DNA from: Dorea longicatena
GTDB lineage: Bacteria > Bacillota > Clostridia > Lachnospirales > Lachnospiraceae
Direction: 5' to 3'
DNA: 64,000 nt
NCBI RefSeq assembly: GCF_025150085.1
Contig: NZ_CP102280.1
Coordinates: 2,181,001-2,245,000, forward strand
The notes beneath the pieces were generated by a model that saw only the letters and a list, made by a program, of their open reading frames with translations, was not told the origin of the DNA and ran no database searches. Both the position numbers and the translations under genes were made by a program. Numbering within the stretch: the stretch's first letter is position 1; every line of letters starts with the position of its first letter. This document shows positions 1 through 8,133 of this stretch, one piece after another.

Positions 1-407
1 TCATCATGAACCAGCTTTCCGGCATCTTCTTCCATATGCATCTCATGGATGCGAACTTTCTTCTTTGTATCACCAACTGTGATCTCTACATAGCCATTTC
101 TTGCGATTGGCTGATAGAGCTGTGAGATCTGATAGTTCTGCGGGTTATCCGGATAAAAATAGTTCTTACGGTCGAATTTGCACACTCTTGTAATATCACA
201 ATGTGTTGCAAGGCCGATTCCCATTGCATATTCTACAACTTGTTTATTTAATACCGGAAGTGATCCAGGCATACCGGTACAAACCGGGCATGTATGTGTA
301 TTCGGTGCTCCTCCGAATGCCGTGCTGCATCCGCAGAAGATTTTTGTCTTTGTTGCAAGTTCTACATGGACCTCAAGTCCAATGACTGTCTCATACTGTT
401 TTGCCAT
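1..407 (-). CDS. gatB: Aspartyl/glutamyl-tRNA(Asn/Gln) amidotransferase subunit B, N-terminal part
   Basis: The gene is cut by the window edge; only about 135 N-terminal residues are visible. It starts at the ATG read from 407, three bases after the gatA stop, with the AGGAGG ribosome site lying inside the last codons of gatA. The visible protein opens with the GatB signature around [13 protein letters not shown] (residues 5-17) and a cysteine pair region (CGCS and CPVC) that forms the zinc site of the family. GatB is the kinase/transamidase subunit that converts Asp-tRNA(Asn) or Glu-tRNA(Gln) to the amide form in the cytoplasm. It is the last visible gene of the T-box operon. Identification is secure; the C-terminal part cannot be judged. 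Confidence 0.96.
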   Translation of the reverse strand, partial: MAKQYETVIGLEVHVELATKTKIFCGCSTAFGGAPNTHTCPVCTGMPGSLPVLNKQVVEYAMGIGLATHCDITRVCKFDRKNYFYPDNPQNYQISQLYQPIARNGYVEITVGDTKKKVRIHEMHMEEDAGKLVHD

Positions 408-409
408 GA

Positions 410-1879
410 CTATCTGTCCTCCTTTGCAAGTTCTGGTGCTTCATATGCCTTCGTCTGTTCAAATGTATATGCGGTCTGAATGATTTTGTTTTCTTCGAAA
501 CAATTTCCGATCAACTGCATACCTACCGGAAGTCCTTTGGAATCTTTTCCTACCGGAATTGTGATTCCCGGAAGACCTGCCAGGTTGACAGAAATTGTGT
601 AAATGTCTCCCAGATACATCTTGATCGGATCACTTAAGCTCTTTCCAAGTTCCGGTGCTGTCGTCGGAGCCGCCGGAGCTACGATCACATCATATTTTTC
701 AAACGCTTTATCAAATGCTTTCTTAATTAACGCTTTTGTTTTCAATGCTTTCAGATAGTATGCGTCATAATATCCGGAGCTCAGAACGAATGAACCAAGC
801 ATGATTCTTCTCTTTACTTCCGGTCCGAAACCTTCAGAACGGGATTTCTTATACATATTGTGAAGGCCTTCATATTCTTCTGTACGGTAACCATATTTCA
901 CACCATCGAATCTGGCAAGGTTGGAGCTTGCCTCAGCGGATGCAATGACATAATATGCAGGGATCGCATATTTTACAAGACTTAAGTCAAATTCTTCTAC
1001 AACCGCACCTTTTTCTTCCAGTACTTTCACTGCCTGTAAAATATTTTCTTTCACCTCAGCGTCCAGTCCATCTCCAAAATAATCTTTCGGGATACCGATT
1101 CTCATGCCTTTTACATCATCTACCAGTGCAGATGTGAAATCATAGCTTTCGCGTTTGATCGATGTACTGTCCTTTGGATCATAGGATGCAATCGTCTCTA
1201 AGATTGTTGCACAGTCCGTCACATCTTTCGCAACCGGCCCAATCTGATCCAGTGAAGAACCATAAGCGATCAGTCCGTAACGGGATACCGTTCCATATGT
1301 TGGTTTGATTCCGACTACACCACAGAACGAACTTGGCTGCCGGATAGATCCGCCTGTATCGGATCCAAGTGCATATGGTGCTTCTTCTGCTGCAACCGCT
1401 GCACAGCTTCCTCCCGAAGATCCCCCCGGAACATGCTCTAAATTCCACGGGTTCTTTGTCGGTCCGAAATAAGAAGTCTCTGTCGTACTTCCCATGGCAA
1501 ATTCATCCATGTTCGTCTTTCCTAAGATAACTGCTCCTGCTGCTTCCAGATTCTTAACTGCCTCTGCGGTAAACATCGGTTGGAAGTTGCCGAGAATCTT
1601 CGAACTACAGGTTGTCAGCATTCCTTTCGTACACATGTTATCTTTGATCGCCACCGGTACACCTGCAAGCGGTCCTGTAAGTGTTCCATCATCAATCAAT
1701 GTCTGCACTTCTTCTGCACGCTTTAATGCACCCTCTTTATCAAGTGTTACAAAACTATTTACATCTTTTTCTACTTTTTCAATCTGTGCAATGGAGGCTT
1801 TCACGGCTTCCACAACAGATATTTCTTTTGCTTTGATCTTCTTTCCAAGCTCTACTGCTGTAAGACTTGTAATATCCAT
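410..1879 (-). CDS. gatA: Aspartyl/glutamyl-tRNA amidotransferase subunit A (glutamine amidase)
   Basis: Encodes 489 residues, normal for GatA. This subunit hydrolyses glutamine and channels ammonia to GatB. The amidase signature is present: the GGSSGGS run, the downstream [11 protein letters not shown] segment that supplies the cis-Ser and nucleophile Ser, and an upstream catalytic Lys in AIKDNM. An open frame continues 32 codons upstream into gatC, but the start at 1879 ([11 protein letters not shown]) is preferred because a GGAGG site lies nine bases before it and homologues begin here. It follows gatC after 13 bases and is followed by gatB after 2 bases, so the three are translationally clustered. 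Family and role are certain. Confidence 0.97.
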   Translation of the reverse strand: MDITSLTAVELGKKIKAKEISVVEAVKASIAQIEKVEKDVNSFVTLDKEGALKRAEEVQTLIDDGTLTGPLAGVPVAIKDNMCTKGMLTTCSSKILGNFQPMFTAEAVKNLEAAGAVILGKTNMDEFAMGSTTETSYFGPTKNPWNLEHVPGGSSGGSCAAVAAEEAPYALGSDTGGSIRQPSSFCGVVGIKPTYGTVSRYGLIAYGSSLDQIGPVAKDVTDCATILETIASYDPKDSTSIKRESYDFTSALVDDVKGMRIGIPKDYFGDGLDAEVKENILQAVKVLEEKGAVVEEFDLSLVKYAIPAYYVIASAEASSNLARFDGVKYGYRTEEYEGLHNMYKKSRSEGFGPEVKRRIMLGSFVLSSGYYDAYYLKALKTKALIKKAFDKAFEKYDVIVAPAAPTTAPELGKSLSDPIKMYLGDIYTISVNLAGLPGITIPVGKDSKGLPVGMQLIGNCFEENKIIQTAYTFEQTKAYEAPELAKEDR

Positions 1880-1892
1880 AACCGTTTTCCTC

Positions 1893-2186
1893 CTATCCGA
1901 TCGTCTTTGGTACTTTGAAGCTCTGGTCTTTTTCCAACGGTGCATTCGCCAGTGTCTCCGCACTGCCGTCTCCATTTGTCACGACATCTTCCCGGAATAC
2001 ATTCTTCACCGGAAATACATGTGACATTGGCTCGATTCCATCCGTATCCAGTTCATTTAAAGTATCTATATAATCTAACATTTTTTCCATATCTGCTTTG
2101 GCATCTTCTTTTTCCTGACCGGATAATTCCAGTTTTGCAAGAATACCAACGTATTCTATGGTCTCATCTGATATTTTGTTTGCCAT
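1893..2186 (-). CDS. gatC: Aspartyl/glutamyl-tRNA amidotransferase subunit C
   Basis: A 97-residue protein of the usual GatC length. GatC wraps around and stabilises the GatA-GatB complex. The sequence shows the typical pattern of an N-terminal helix ([14 protein letters not shown]), an acidic second helix, the [10 protein letters not shown] turn and the FREDVV segment. The ribosome site is AAGGAG. It lies 58 bases after the zinc-ribbon gene and 13 before gatA, on the same strand; no terminator is visible before it, so it most likely belongs to the transcript that starts upstream of aspS. Confidence 0.95.
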   Translation of the reverse strand: MANKISDETIEYVGILAKLELSGQEKEDAKADMEKMLDYIDTLNELDTDGIEPMSHVFPVKNVFREDVVTNGDGSAETLANAPLEKDQSFKVPKTIG

Positions 2187-2244
2187 CTTTCTGCTCCTTC
2201 TTTCCTGATGTTATCAATTCCCCTATACTTTATATTCAGTAAAC

Positions 2245-3372
2245 TTATCTGTTATAAAAGCCATAATAATCTGTTGATGCAATCTGTTCTGACGGTGTAA
2301 GCCTTATTTTCAAGTCTTCTGACACTTCCATTGTTGCATTTTCCGGAATTACCAGATAATGGAATGTCTCTCCGTCTATTCCATCTTCCGACAGACACTG
2401 GCTCCATGAATTTATTTCTTCCTGTTCGTCCGAATAAATAATTACATCCACATTTCCAGCCCCTGATACACGGCTGAGATCATATATTCCCGGTTCGAGA
2501 TTTCTTCCAGCCGTCAACGTTTTCTGACCTGTGATATCCACTGATTCTGTGAGCGGATTACTCTGTCCGGCCGTTTCCATTGCCTCTACATCCTGTGCAT
2601 TATCGGTATGCAGTTTTACTGTTGTCCTACAATTTAATGTAAGATGCGCTCCTTTATAAAGACGGATATCCTTAATCTTGTCTTTCTTGCCCTCGGTATA
2701 TTCATACAGATAGATGCTGTTCTCAGGATCATCGATCTGCACGGTGTCATAGTCATCTTGCGGTGTCACTGTATAGATTCCCTCCGGGATCTCCACACCT
2801 GCCACATAATTGCCGGAAGCAAGTTCATAGTCTGCACTTTCTCCTTCTTTCGGGATTTCCCAAGTCACATACTGATAATGATCATAGTCTGTTTCATCCG
2901 TATCATTTGTCTTTTGATCTCCCGTATCCTGAAATACACCTTGAACTGCATCTCCAACTGCATATTCTATATCGTACTTATGTTCCTCATAGAGATTACC
3001 CAAAACTGCAATCACGATAATTGCCAAAATCACTATTTTCAATGGTCTTCTCCGGTTTGTAATATCCGGAGTCTGCACATGCTTTCTCCGTTTTTTCCCG
3101 GTCATATCAGACTCATTCATACGGTAGCCTTGTTTTCCGTAATCTCTTTTTTTATGATTTGTCTCTTTGTGATTTATTTCCCTGTGATCTGCTTTCCTGT
3201 CCGGTCTGTGTTTTTCTTTCTCCTCATGTACATGTGTAAGCGGCATTCCGTCACAATCACTCCGGTTGATCCGGTAATTCTTATCCGATTTGCTGTTATC
3301 AAGCCCACATTCCGTACAGATTCCTCTACTGTTTAACTTTCCTCCGCATAAACTACATCTTTTTCCAAACAT
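2245..3372 (-). CDS. Membrane-anchored zinc-ribbon protein of unknown function
   Basis: Encodes 375 residues that I cannot assign to a characterised family. The N terminus is a short zinc ribbon with two CxxC pairs (CSLCGGK and CTECG, residues 6-22). A long, very basic and polar linker follows (about residues 25-110, rich in K, H, R). One hydrophobic helix, about residues 112-130 (LKIVILAIIVIAVLG), probably crosses the membrane. The remaining 245 residues are acidic and repeat a motif of the form YVAGVEIPEGIYTV / RNLEPGIYDLSRV, suggesting two or more copies of a small beta domain outside the cell. A perfect hairpin (3403-3423) separates it from aspS but has no U run. Its position inside the Asp/Asn-tRNA operon is odd and gives no clear functional clue. 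Confidence 0.75.
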   Translation of the reverse strand: MFGKRCSLCGGKLNSRGICTECGLDNSKSDKNYRINRSDCDGMPLTHVHEEKEKHRPDRKADHREINHKETNHKKRDYGKQGYRMNESDMTGKKRRKHVQTPDITNRRRPLKIVILAIIVIAVLGNLYEEHKYDIEYAVGDAVQGVFQDTGDQKTNDTDETDYDHYQYVTWEIPKEGESADYELASGNYVAGVEIPEGIYTVTPQDDYDTVQIDDPENSIYLYEYTEGKKDKIKDIRLYKGAHLTLNCRTTVKLHTDNAQDVEAMETAGQSNPLTESVDITGQKTLTAGRNLEPGIYDLSRVSGAGNVDVIIYSDEQEEINSWSQCLSEDGIDGETFHYLVIPENATMEVSEDLKIRLTPSEQIASTDYYGFYNR

Positions 3373-3432
3373 ATGATTTCCCTCTCATGATATGTTATCA
3401 CCGGTATCATATCTATGATACCTTACTTCCCG

Positions 3433-4767
3433 CTATGGTTCCAGTCTGCTTAAATCTCTTGGGAATAATGTAGTCTCTCTTACGTTGTCTTCTCCTAACA
3501 ACTGCATCGTCAGACGTTCCAGTCCGATTCCAAGTCCTCCGTGTGGCGGCATTCCGTGCTTAAATGTCGCAAGATACTGTTCCATTCCTTCTTCTGTCAT
3601 TCCCCTTGCCGCAATCTTGTCTGTCAGCATCTTATAGTCATGAATACGCTGTCCGCCTGTCGTGATCTCCAGTCCTCTGAACAACAGGTCAAAGCTTAAT
3701 GTATATCTTGAATCTTCCGGATCATCCATAGCATAGAATGGACGCTTCTTGGATGGATAATGTGTAACAAATACAAAATCACTTCCCCACTCTTCTTTCG
3801 CATAACGTCCGATCAGTACTTCTTCTTCCGGCTCAAGGTCGAATGGATTTCTCATCTTATGGTTGTATTTCTCTGCAACAATTTCTTTGATATCTGCAAA
3901 TTTCACTGCCGGGATCTGACTCACATCAGGGAGTTCAACACCCAATACTTTTAACTCTCTTGCATAATCTTTTTTCAGCAATTCCATCGCATACTGGAGG
4001 AATCCTGTCTCCATTGCCATGATGTCTTCAAATCCATCAATATATCCCATTTCAAAATCAAGACTGGTATATTCGTTCAGGTGACGCTTTGTGTTATGTT
4101 TCTCTGCCCTGAATACCGGAGCTGTCTCAAATACTCTGTCAAATACGCCGACCATCATCTGCTTATAGAACTGTGGACTCTGCGCCAGCACTGCCGGTCT
4201 GTGGAAATATTCCAGTTTGAAAATGTTGGCTCCCCCCTCGGCTCCTTTCGCTCCGATCTTCGGTGTATGGATCTCTGTAAATTCCTGACTGTAGAGGAAA
4301 TCTCTGAATGCTCTTGTAAGTCCTTCCTGGATTCTGAATTTGGCACGCTCCCGGATATTTCTAAGGGAAATGGAACGGTAGTTTAATTTCGCTTCCAGAG
4401 ATGTATTCAATTTCCATTTTGAAATTGCAAGCGGCATCATCTCGTCTTCCGGCTCACTTAAGATTTTTACGCTCTCCATACGGATTTCAATTCCATTTGG
4501 TGCTTTTTCATTCTCTTCTACGACGCCTTCTACTTCGACTGTTGCTGCTTCTTTGATGTCTTTCAGTTCGAAATCAGCACTGCCTTCTTCATAGACACAC
4601 TGAAGCAGACCTTCTCTTTTTCTTAAGATCACAAATGCAACAGTTCCCATGTCACGGATCGTATGCACTGCTCCGTTGACTTTTACCTTTGCTCCTGCTT
4701 CTGCCTGTTCCAGTAATTCACTGATTTCTTTTGTCTCTTTTGGCTTTACACCTGTTAAATACTCCAT
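3433..4767 (-). CDS. aspS: Aspartyl-tRNA synthetase, short archaeal-type, probably non-discriminating
   Basis: Encodes 444 residues, the length of archaeal/eukaryal-type AspRS rather than the roughly 590-residue bacterial form with its GAD insertion. The N-terminal OB-fold anticodon domain (about residues 1-110) precedes the class II catalytic core; the core shows motif 2 in FRAEKHNTKRHLNEYTSLDFE and motif 3 in GIGLERLTMQLL near the end. Start 4767 is chosen because AGGAGG lies about 8 bases upstream; an open frame continues upstream but has no ribosome site. Linkage to gatCAB and the T-box suggests that it charges both tRNA(Asp) and tRNA(Asn), with GatCAB amidating the latter. The family is certain; non-discrimination is inferred. 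Confidence 0.93.
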   Translation of the reverse strand: MEYLTGVKPKETKEISELLEQAEAGAKVKVNGAVHTIRDMGTVAFVILRKREGLLQCVYEEGSADFELKDIKEAATVEVEGVVEENEKAPNGIEIRMESVKILSEPEDEMMPLAISKWKLNTSLEAKLNYRSISLRNIRERAKFRIQEGLTRAFRDFLYSQEFTEIHTPKIGAKGAEGGANIFKLEYFHRPAVLAQSPQFYKQMMVGVFDRVFETAPVFRAEKHNTKRHLNEYTSLDFEMGYIDGFEDIMAMETGFLQYAMELLKKDYARELKVLGVELPDVSQIPAVKFADIKEIVAEKYNHKMRNPFDLEPEEEVLIGRYAKEEWGSDFVFVTHYPSKKRPFYAMDDPEDSRYTLSFDLLFRGLEITTGGQRIHDYKMLTDKIAARGMTEEGMEQYLATFKHGMPPHGGLGIGLERLTMQLLGEDNVRETTLFPRDLSRLEP

Positions 4768-4814
4768 GTTCTTTTCCTCCTTTTCTTCCCGGGACGAATA
4801 ACGGTTATAAACAT

Positions 4815-5105
4815 AAAAATCCGCCCTGGAATACATACTTGTATCCCGGGACGGATATCATCATCGTTATCCGCGGTACCACCCGCATTGAATCTCAAAG
4901 CTGTATAGTGCTTTCTAAGATTCCTCTTTTCGTGCGTAACGTGCAGTCTACGTACCAACCTACTTTTCATTCAGCTTTACCATATTTACTTGTTCAGCTG
5001 GTCTGCTCCAGAGTGTTCCCTATTGTCCTCATTCCCCAAGCAGTGCTCTCAGTCGGTGACACCACATTCCTGTCAGGTTCCAGAGTCCAGAGTCTCTTTC
5101 ATCGC
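4815..5105 (-). promoter_or_regulatory. T-box riboswitch leader upstream of aspS-gatCAB
   Basis: Read on the minus strand, the leader starts with a GATGAAAGAG stem I base near 5100, continues through a long stem I region, and carries the T-box core GGGTGGTACCGCGG at about 4873-4886, which pairs with the tRNA acceptor end. It ends in an intrinsic terminator with a 14-bp stem (4821-4834 with 4841-4854) followed by ATTTTTATG. The likely specifier side of stem I reads GGGAACACTCT; it contains AAC (Asn) at 5017-5015 followed by A, overlapping GAA (Glu) at 5018-5016. A GAC triplet also occurs nearby (about 5027-5025) and cannot be excluded. Rising uncharged tRNA would allow read-through into aspS and gatCAB. 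Confidence 0.93.
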
Positions 5106-5108
5106 TTT

Positions 5109-5137
5109 ACTATACTAAAATTTGTTTTAAATGTTAG
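5109..5137 (-). promoter_or_regulatory. Candidate sigma-A promoter of the T-box operon
   Basis: On the minus strand CTAACA (5137-5132) and TATAGT (5114-5109) are separated by 17 bases, and the start point would fall just before the T-box stem I. The -35 box matches the consensus at 4 of 6 positions. Confidence 0.6.
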
Positions 5138-5291
5138 CACATGTTTTTTCAGATTGCAAGAGGGTATTCTGAATTTTATGTAAAATGTCTTCCTGGCTTT
5201 TCATTTATGACTTGTTATGGTATTATTTACTAAATTAGTGCAACTCTATTTTTGAATGTAACCCTATCATTCCACGCAAGGAGGATATATT

Positions 5292-5558
5292 ATGACTCAG
5301 AAAAAGAAGTATTACTTTTGTTTTGCACTTGCCATATCCATCTGTATGACCGTGCTGATTCAGGTATTTCAGTTGTATTCTTTACCGATACTTGGTATAT
5401 TGGAGCTTTTTATGCTCGTGAATGTATGTATGATCGCAGTGAATATATTTAACCGCAAGTGTTTGAATCATGTTGGAACGCTGATTATTACAGGAAGTTT
5501 GTTTCTTTTCCTACTTGCGCGGAATACATTTTTATTTTTGTTTTCTTTTTCTATTTAG
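5292..5558 (+). CDS. Small membrane protein of unknown function
   Basis: An 88-residue protein with a strong ribosome site (AAGGAGG, 8 bases before the ATG). Apart from a short basic N terminus (MTQKKK) and a few loop residues (FNRKCLNH), it is almost wholly hydrophobic and probably forms three membrane helices (about residues 8-30, 32-50 and 61-87). It stands alone on the plus strand between the divergent T-box promoter and the first long hairpin, whose outer stem starts at the base after the stop codon. No family is recognised. It could be a small toxin-like or accessory membrane protein, but nothing in the sequence decides this. Confidence 0.6.
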   Translation: MTQKKKYYFCFALAISICMTVLIQVFQLYSLPILGILELFMLVNVCMIAVNIFNRKCLNHVGTLIITGSLFLFLLARNTFLFLFSFSI

Positions 5559-5827
5559 TTCATCATCGTGGCTTACCCCGGTCCATGAGAAAGACTTGGT
5601 ATTATGTTTGTTGCTGGATGTCACGATGCAGAAGTTCTAAGGCAGTCCGCCTTCCCTAAGAACGAAAGGGTCTCCGCTCAAAACTCACCCCTACGGGGTT
5701 CAAACAGTTCGCTCCGTCCCTTTAACGGGAAGTCAAACTGCCTAAGAACTTCTACACATCGCGCCAAAATACGCATCAAACACAATACCAAGTCTTTCTC
5801 ATGTCGTGATTGGCCAATGATAATGAA
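5559..5827. repeat. Long hairpin element A (about 269 bp imperfect inverted repeat)
   Basis: The two halves pair almost from end to end. The outer stem is TTCATCATCGTGGC (5559-5572) with its partner at 5812-5827; next is an internal loop containing TACCCCGGTC; then a 27-bp stem around AAGACTTGGTATTATG (5584-5610 with 5777-5803, one mismatch); a second internal loop; a stem around AAGTTCTAAGGCAGT (5631-5645) with its partner near 5738-5753; and inner stems CTTCCC/GGGAAG, AAAGGG/CCCTTT and ACCCC/GGGGT up to an apical loop near 5694. No transposase or convincing coding frame lies inside. It has the same plan as elements B and C. Confidence 0.85.
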
Positions 5828-5946
5828 TTCAATAGATGGATTGTAACCGTTGTGTAGCCGGAAAGTTGTGGTGAAACCATTGATTTTCCGGCTTTTTCGT
5901 ACACTTCCGGTATCACAAAGGTTACGGTTCCTCTGTTTAATTATTA

Positions 5947-6193
5947 TGGCATGCGAAACCTCAGGAATAAAACTACAAGGTCCCAGCCTGTGCATACGGA
6001 CTCATGGTTGGAAATTCTTAAGTAAAAAAGTTGACCGTTTGCTCACAAAAATCCACTGTCTGAGACGAATGTCGAGTTTGGATTTTTTGTGAGCTCGTTT
6101 TTAGGTCAACTTTTTTGCTTTAGAATTTCCCCATGTTGGAGTCAGCACAGGCTGGGACCTTGTAGTTTTATTCTGGTCGGTGACAGCCGCCAT
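5947..6193. repeat. Long hairpin element B (about 247 bp imperfect inverted repeat)
   Basis: The outer stem ATGGC/GCCAT is followed by an internal loop with AACCTCAGG, a stem of about 24 bp (around AATAAAACTACAAGGTCCC, 5963-5990, with its partner at about 6146-6172), a second internal loop, a stem around AAATTCTTAAGTAAAAAAG (6014-6040, partner 6107-6130), and an inner stem CTCACAAAAATCC/GGATTTTTTGTGAG near the loop at about 6066. It lies 120 bases after element A and ends seven bases before the stop of the minus-strand chorismate mutase gene. It shares no long sequence identity with A, but its stem and loop sizes and the RTTCTWAAG core in the third stem agree. Confidence 0.85.
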
Positions 6194-6199
6194 GATGCA

Positions 6200-6766
6200 T
6201 TAAATAGAAATCAATTCTAAAATCCGGAACTCCTCTGCCTCTTTCCCTATCTGACACAACAAGCACCGCATTCCCGCATCCGTGATCTTACCATCCAGTG
6301 TCATAGTTACTTTCTGATTCCCATTTTCTGTCATCAGATTCATAGCATCAATCTGGATTCCATTTAACTTTGTCATGTTCACGAACAGGTTCAGATCACT
6401 TGTCTCTTTTGGGCAGGTAAATCCAATCTTTACCTGTGTATGTTCGGTCTCAGCTGTCAGTCCTGCTGCCGCCAGAGCTGCCGTCATAACTTTTTCCTGC
6501 ATCTCTGGTAATAATTCATATTCATATTTTCTGCAAAGGCTCATTAAGTGTCTCAGGAATGTTTTATATTCTTCCTGAATCTCCGGATCCACATCCGTGG
6601 CTCTTTTTTCAATGATTTCAAGTTCTCTTTCGAGAACAAATACATCTCCTCCGGTCTGAGCTTTTACTTCTGCTACATGTTTCCCACACTCCATGCGTTT
6701 CAGAAACAGTGGTTTCATCTGTGTATCCACCGCATCAATACCTGCACGTACTTCTTCCAATGTCAT
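6200..6766 (-). CDS. Chorismate mutase (AroQ type) with C-terminal ACT-like domain
   Basis: Encodes 188 residues. The first 85 match an all-helical AroQ chorismate mutase: the EVRAGIDAVDTQMKPLFLKRM helix, the Lys of HVAEVK and the acidic VLERELEIIEKR segment. Chorismate mutase makes prephenate for Phe and Tyr. The remaining 100 residues look like an ACT-type regulatory domain (a beta-strand pattern beginning QVKIGFTCP and a CLLCQIGKEAEEFRILELISI end). The prephenate dehydratase domain that usually separates mutase and ACT domains is absent, so this is either a stand-alone regulated mutase or a reduced P-protein. GAGAGG precedes the ATG. Confidence 0.75.
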   Translation of the reverse strand: MTLEEVRAGIDAVDTQMKPLFLKRMECGKHVAEVKAQTGGDVFVLERELEIIEKRATDVDPEIQEEYKTFLRHLMSLCRKYEYELLPEMQEKVMTAALAAAGLTAETEHTQVKIGFTCPKETSDLNLFVNMTKLNGIQIDAMNLMTENGNQKVTMTLDGKITDAGMRCLLCQIGKEAEEFRILELISI

Positions 6767-6820
6767 AACTTTTTTCCTCTCTTACTATCAACATATACGA
6801 TCGGCATACCAGAATATCTT

Positions 6821-7573
6821 CTATAATAAAGCTCTCTGTCTGTCCAGTTCTGCTCTGATCTTTCTTATATCTGCTTCGCCGTATTCTGCCTGTACAGCGG
6901 CTGCCACTCCGGCCGAATGTCCGGTGGCAAAACAGGTTCCCATAACCCTTACTGCCGCAAATGCTGCTTCATCTGCAGATATCATCCTTCCGGCCGCATA
7001 CAGATTCCCGATATTATCTGACTGCAAAGCCCCAAGTGGTATATCGAACCAGCTTCCTTCTTTCACATCCATATATGTTGCCATCTTATCTGTATCTTTG
7101 TGGATCTCCGGCTTCCATCCGCCTCTTGCCACACCATCTTCACATTTTTTTCTGTTCAGTACATCTTCCGCTTTTATCATCGACTTTCCTTTGATCCTTC
7201 TTGTCTCACGGAAACCGATAGACGGACCGATCATCGTCAGTTCACATTGCTCCATCCCCTTAAGATATCTGCGGAATGCCTCTACATAATACAACACCTG
7301 CCTTCTGGTGTCCAGTTCCATCTTCGTAAGTTCCTGACTGCTAAGCCCGGTCGGCATAACACTTGGAAGTAATACTGCTACCTGATTCGATCCTTCTCTT
7401 TTAAGAATAAATCCTTTTTCTCGCGTGAGATGCTGGATTCCTGCTTTTTTTGCCTTGATCACGGCCTGTTCTACAGCTTCCGGAGTCAGATCACAGGATA
7501 TATCAACGCCACTTAACCGAAATGGAAGAGTTGCAGCCTGTACATTTCCCTCTTCATCCCGCCAGACGTATTC
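6821..7573 (-). pseudogene. FAD-dependent oxidoreductase, C-terminal remnant
   Basis: The frame is open from 7573 down to the stop at 6821, about 250 residues, and corresponds to the C-terminal half of the FAD_oxidored type family. Recognisable are GPSIGFRETRRIKG, the WFDIPLGAL segment and the C-terminal FAD-binding stretch NLYAAGRMISADEAAFAAVRVMG followed by ATGHSAGVAAA. The N-terminal Rossmann nucleotide-binding part is missing: the frame is stopped by TGA at 7576-7574, where the LysR remnant of the opposite strand begins. There is no start codon with a ribosome site at the 5' end. I read it as a deletion remnant, not an active gene. Confidence 0.8.
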
Positions 7574-7576
7574 TCA

Positions 7577-8064
7577 ATGATATGATACAGAGCAGTTAAA
7601 ATACAGCATGTTAAAATACAGTTCTTTGCAGACAGGAACTCTGAAACTAGGCATGTTATGGGTTGGAGGTTATCTGAATCTTCCACAGCTGATCACGGAT
7701 TATCATGACCGACATCCACTTGTCACCTGCCATCTTGATGTAGAAGGAAGCAAAACACTGTTTCATATGCTTAAAGCAAGAGATCTGCATGCAATCTTCA
7801 TCATCGGTTCTGAAAAACAGCTGCGAAACCAGTCAGTCTGATATTGTAATACAGCTTGTCTCCAACAATCTGGCCATTGGATTTTCTTCAAACTCAATTG
7901 CAGTCCGGTTAAAGAATCCGGGATGTAAGATCGTGCCGCTTGAAGTTACTTTATCAAGACCGATCTACTATGTAACACACAAAGATATGCTGAATTATCC
8001 GACCGTTCATTCCTTTACAGACTTTATAAAAGACAGATTTCAGCCAGATAAACCAATACCGTAA
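7577..8064 (+). pseudogene. LysR-family regulator, C-terminal remnant with internal deletion/frameshift
   Basis: About 86 residues in one frame (from about 7581 to 7838; LKLGMLWVGGYLNLPQLITDYHDRHPLV) match the start of a LysR effector-binding domain. About 75 residues in another frame (from about 7838; DIVIQLVSNNLAIGFSSNSIA) match its last third. The N-terminal helix-turn-helix domain is missing, and about 60-70 residues appear lost at the frame change. LysR genes are normally transcribed away from their target; here the remnant runs away from the FAD oxidoreductase remnant, so the pair was probably divergent and one deletion removed the shared promoter and both 5' ends. Confidence 0.75.
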
Positions 8065-8133
8065 AATGACTTGCGGATTTCTCTCTTCACCAGTTATAAT
8101 AAACAGGAGAGAATCTATCTTTGGGGGATTATT

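Noticed and set aside
1494..2024. Open frame of 176 codons on the plus strand across gatA/gatC
   Set aside because: It is antisense to two certain genes, has no ribosome site and no family-like pattern.
2644..3336. 230-codon plus-strand frame opposite the zinc-ribbon gene
   Set aside because: Hydrophobic by reverse complement of charged codons; no ribosome site; the minus-strand gene has better signals and a zinc ribbon.
3403..3423. Perfect hairpin GGTATCAT-AGAT-ATGATACC between aspS and the zinc-ribbon gene as a terminator
   Set aside because: No T run follows on the minus strand, so termination is unlikely; it was only mentioned with the neighbouring gene.
5559..6193. The two long hairpins as IS remnants or a degraded transposon
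   Set aside because: No transposase-like frame, no target duplication, and each hairpin pairs along its full length rather than only at the ends.
7608..8064. LysR fragment as an active short gene with a sequencing error
   Set aside because: Besides the frame change, the DNA-binding domain and about 60-70 internal residues are missing, so one corrected base would not restore it.
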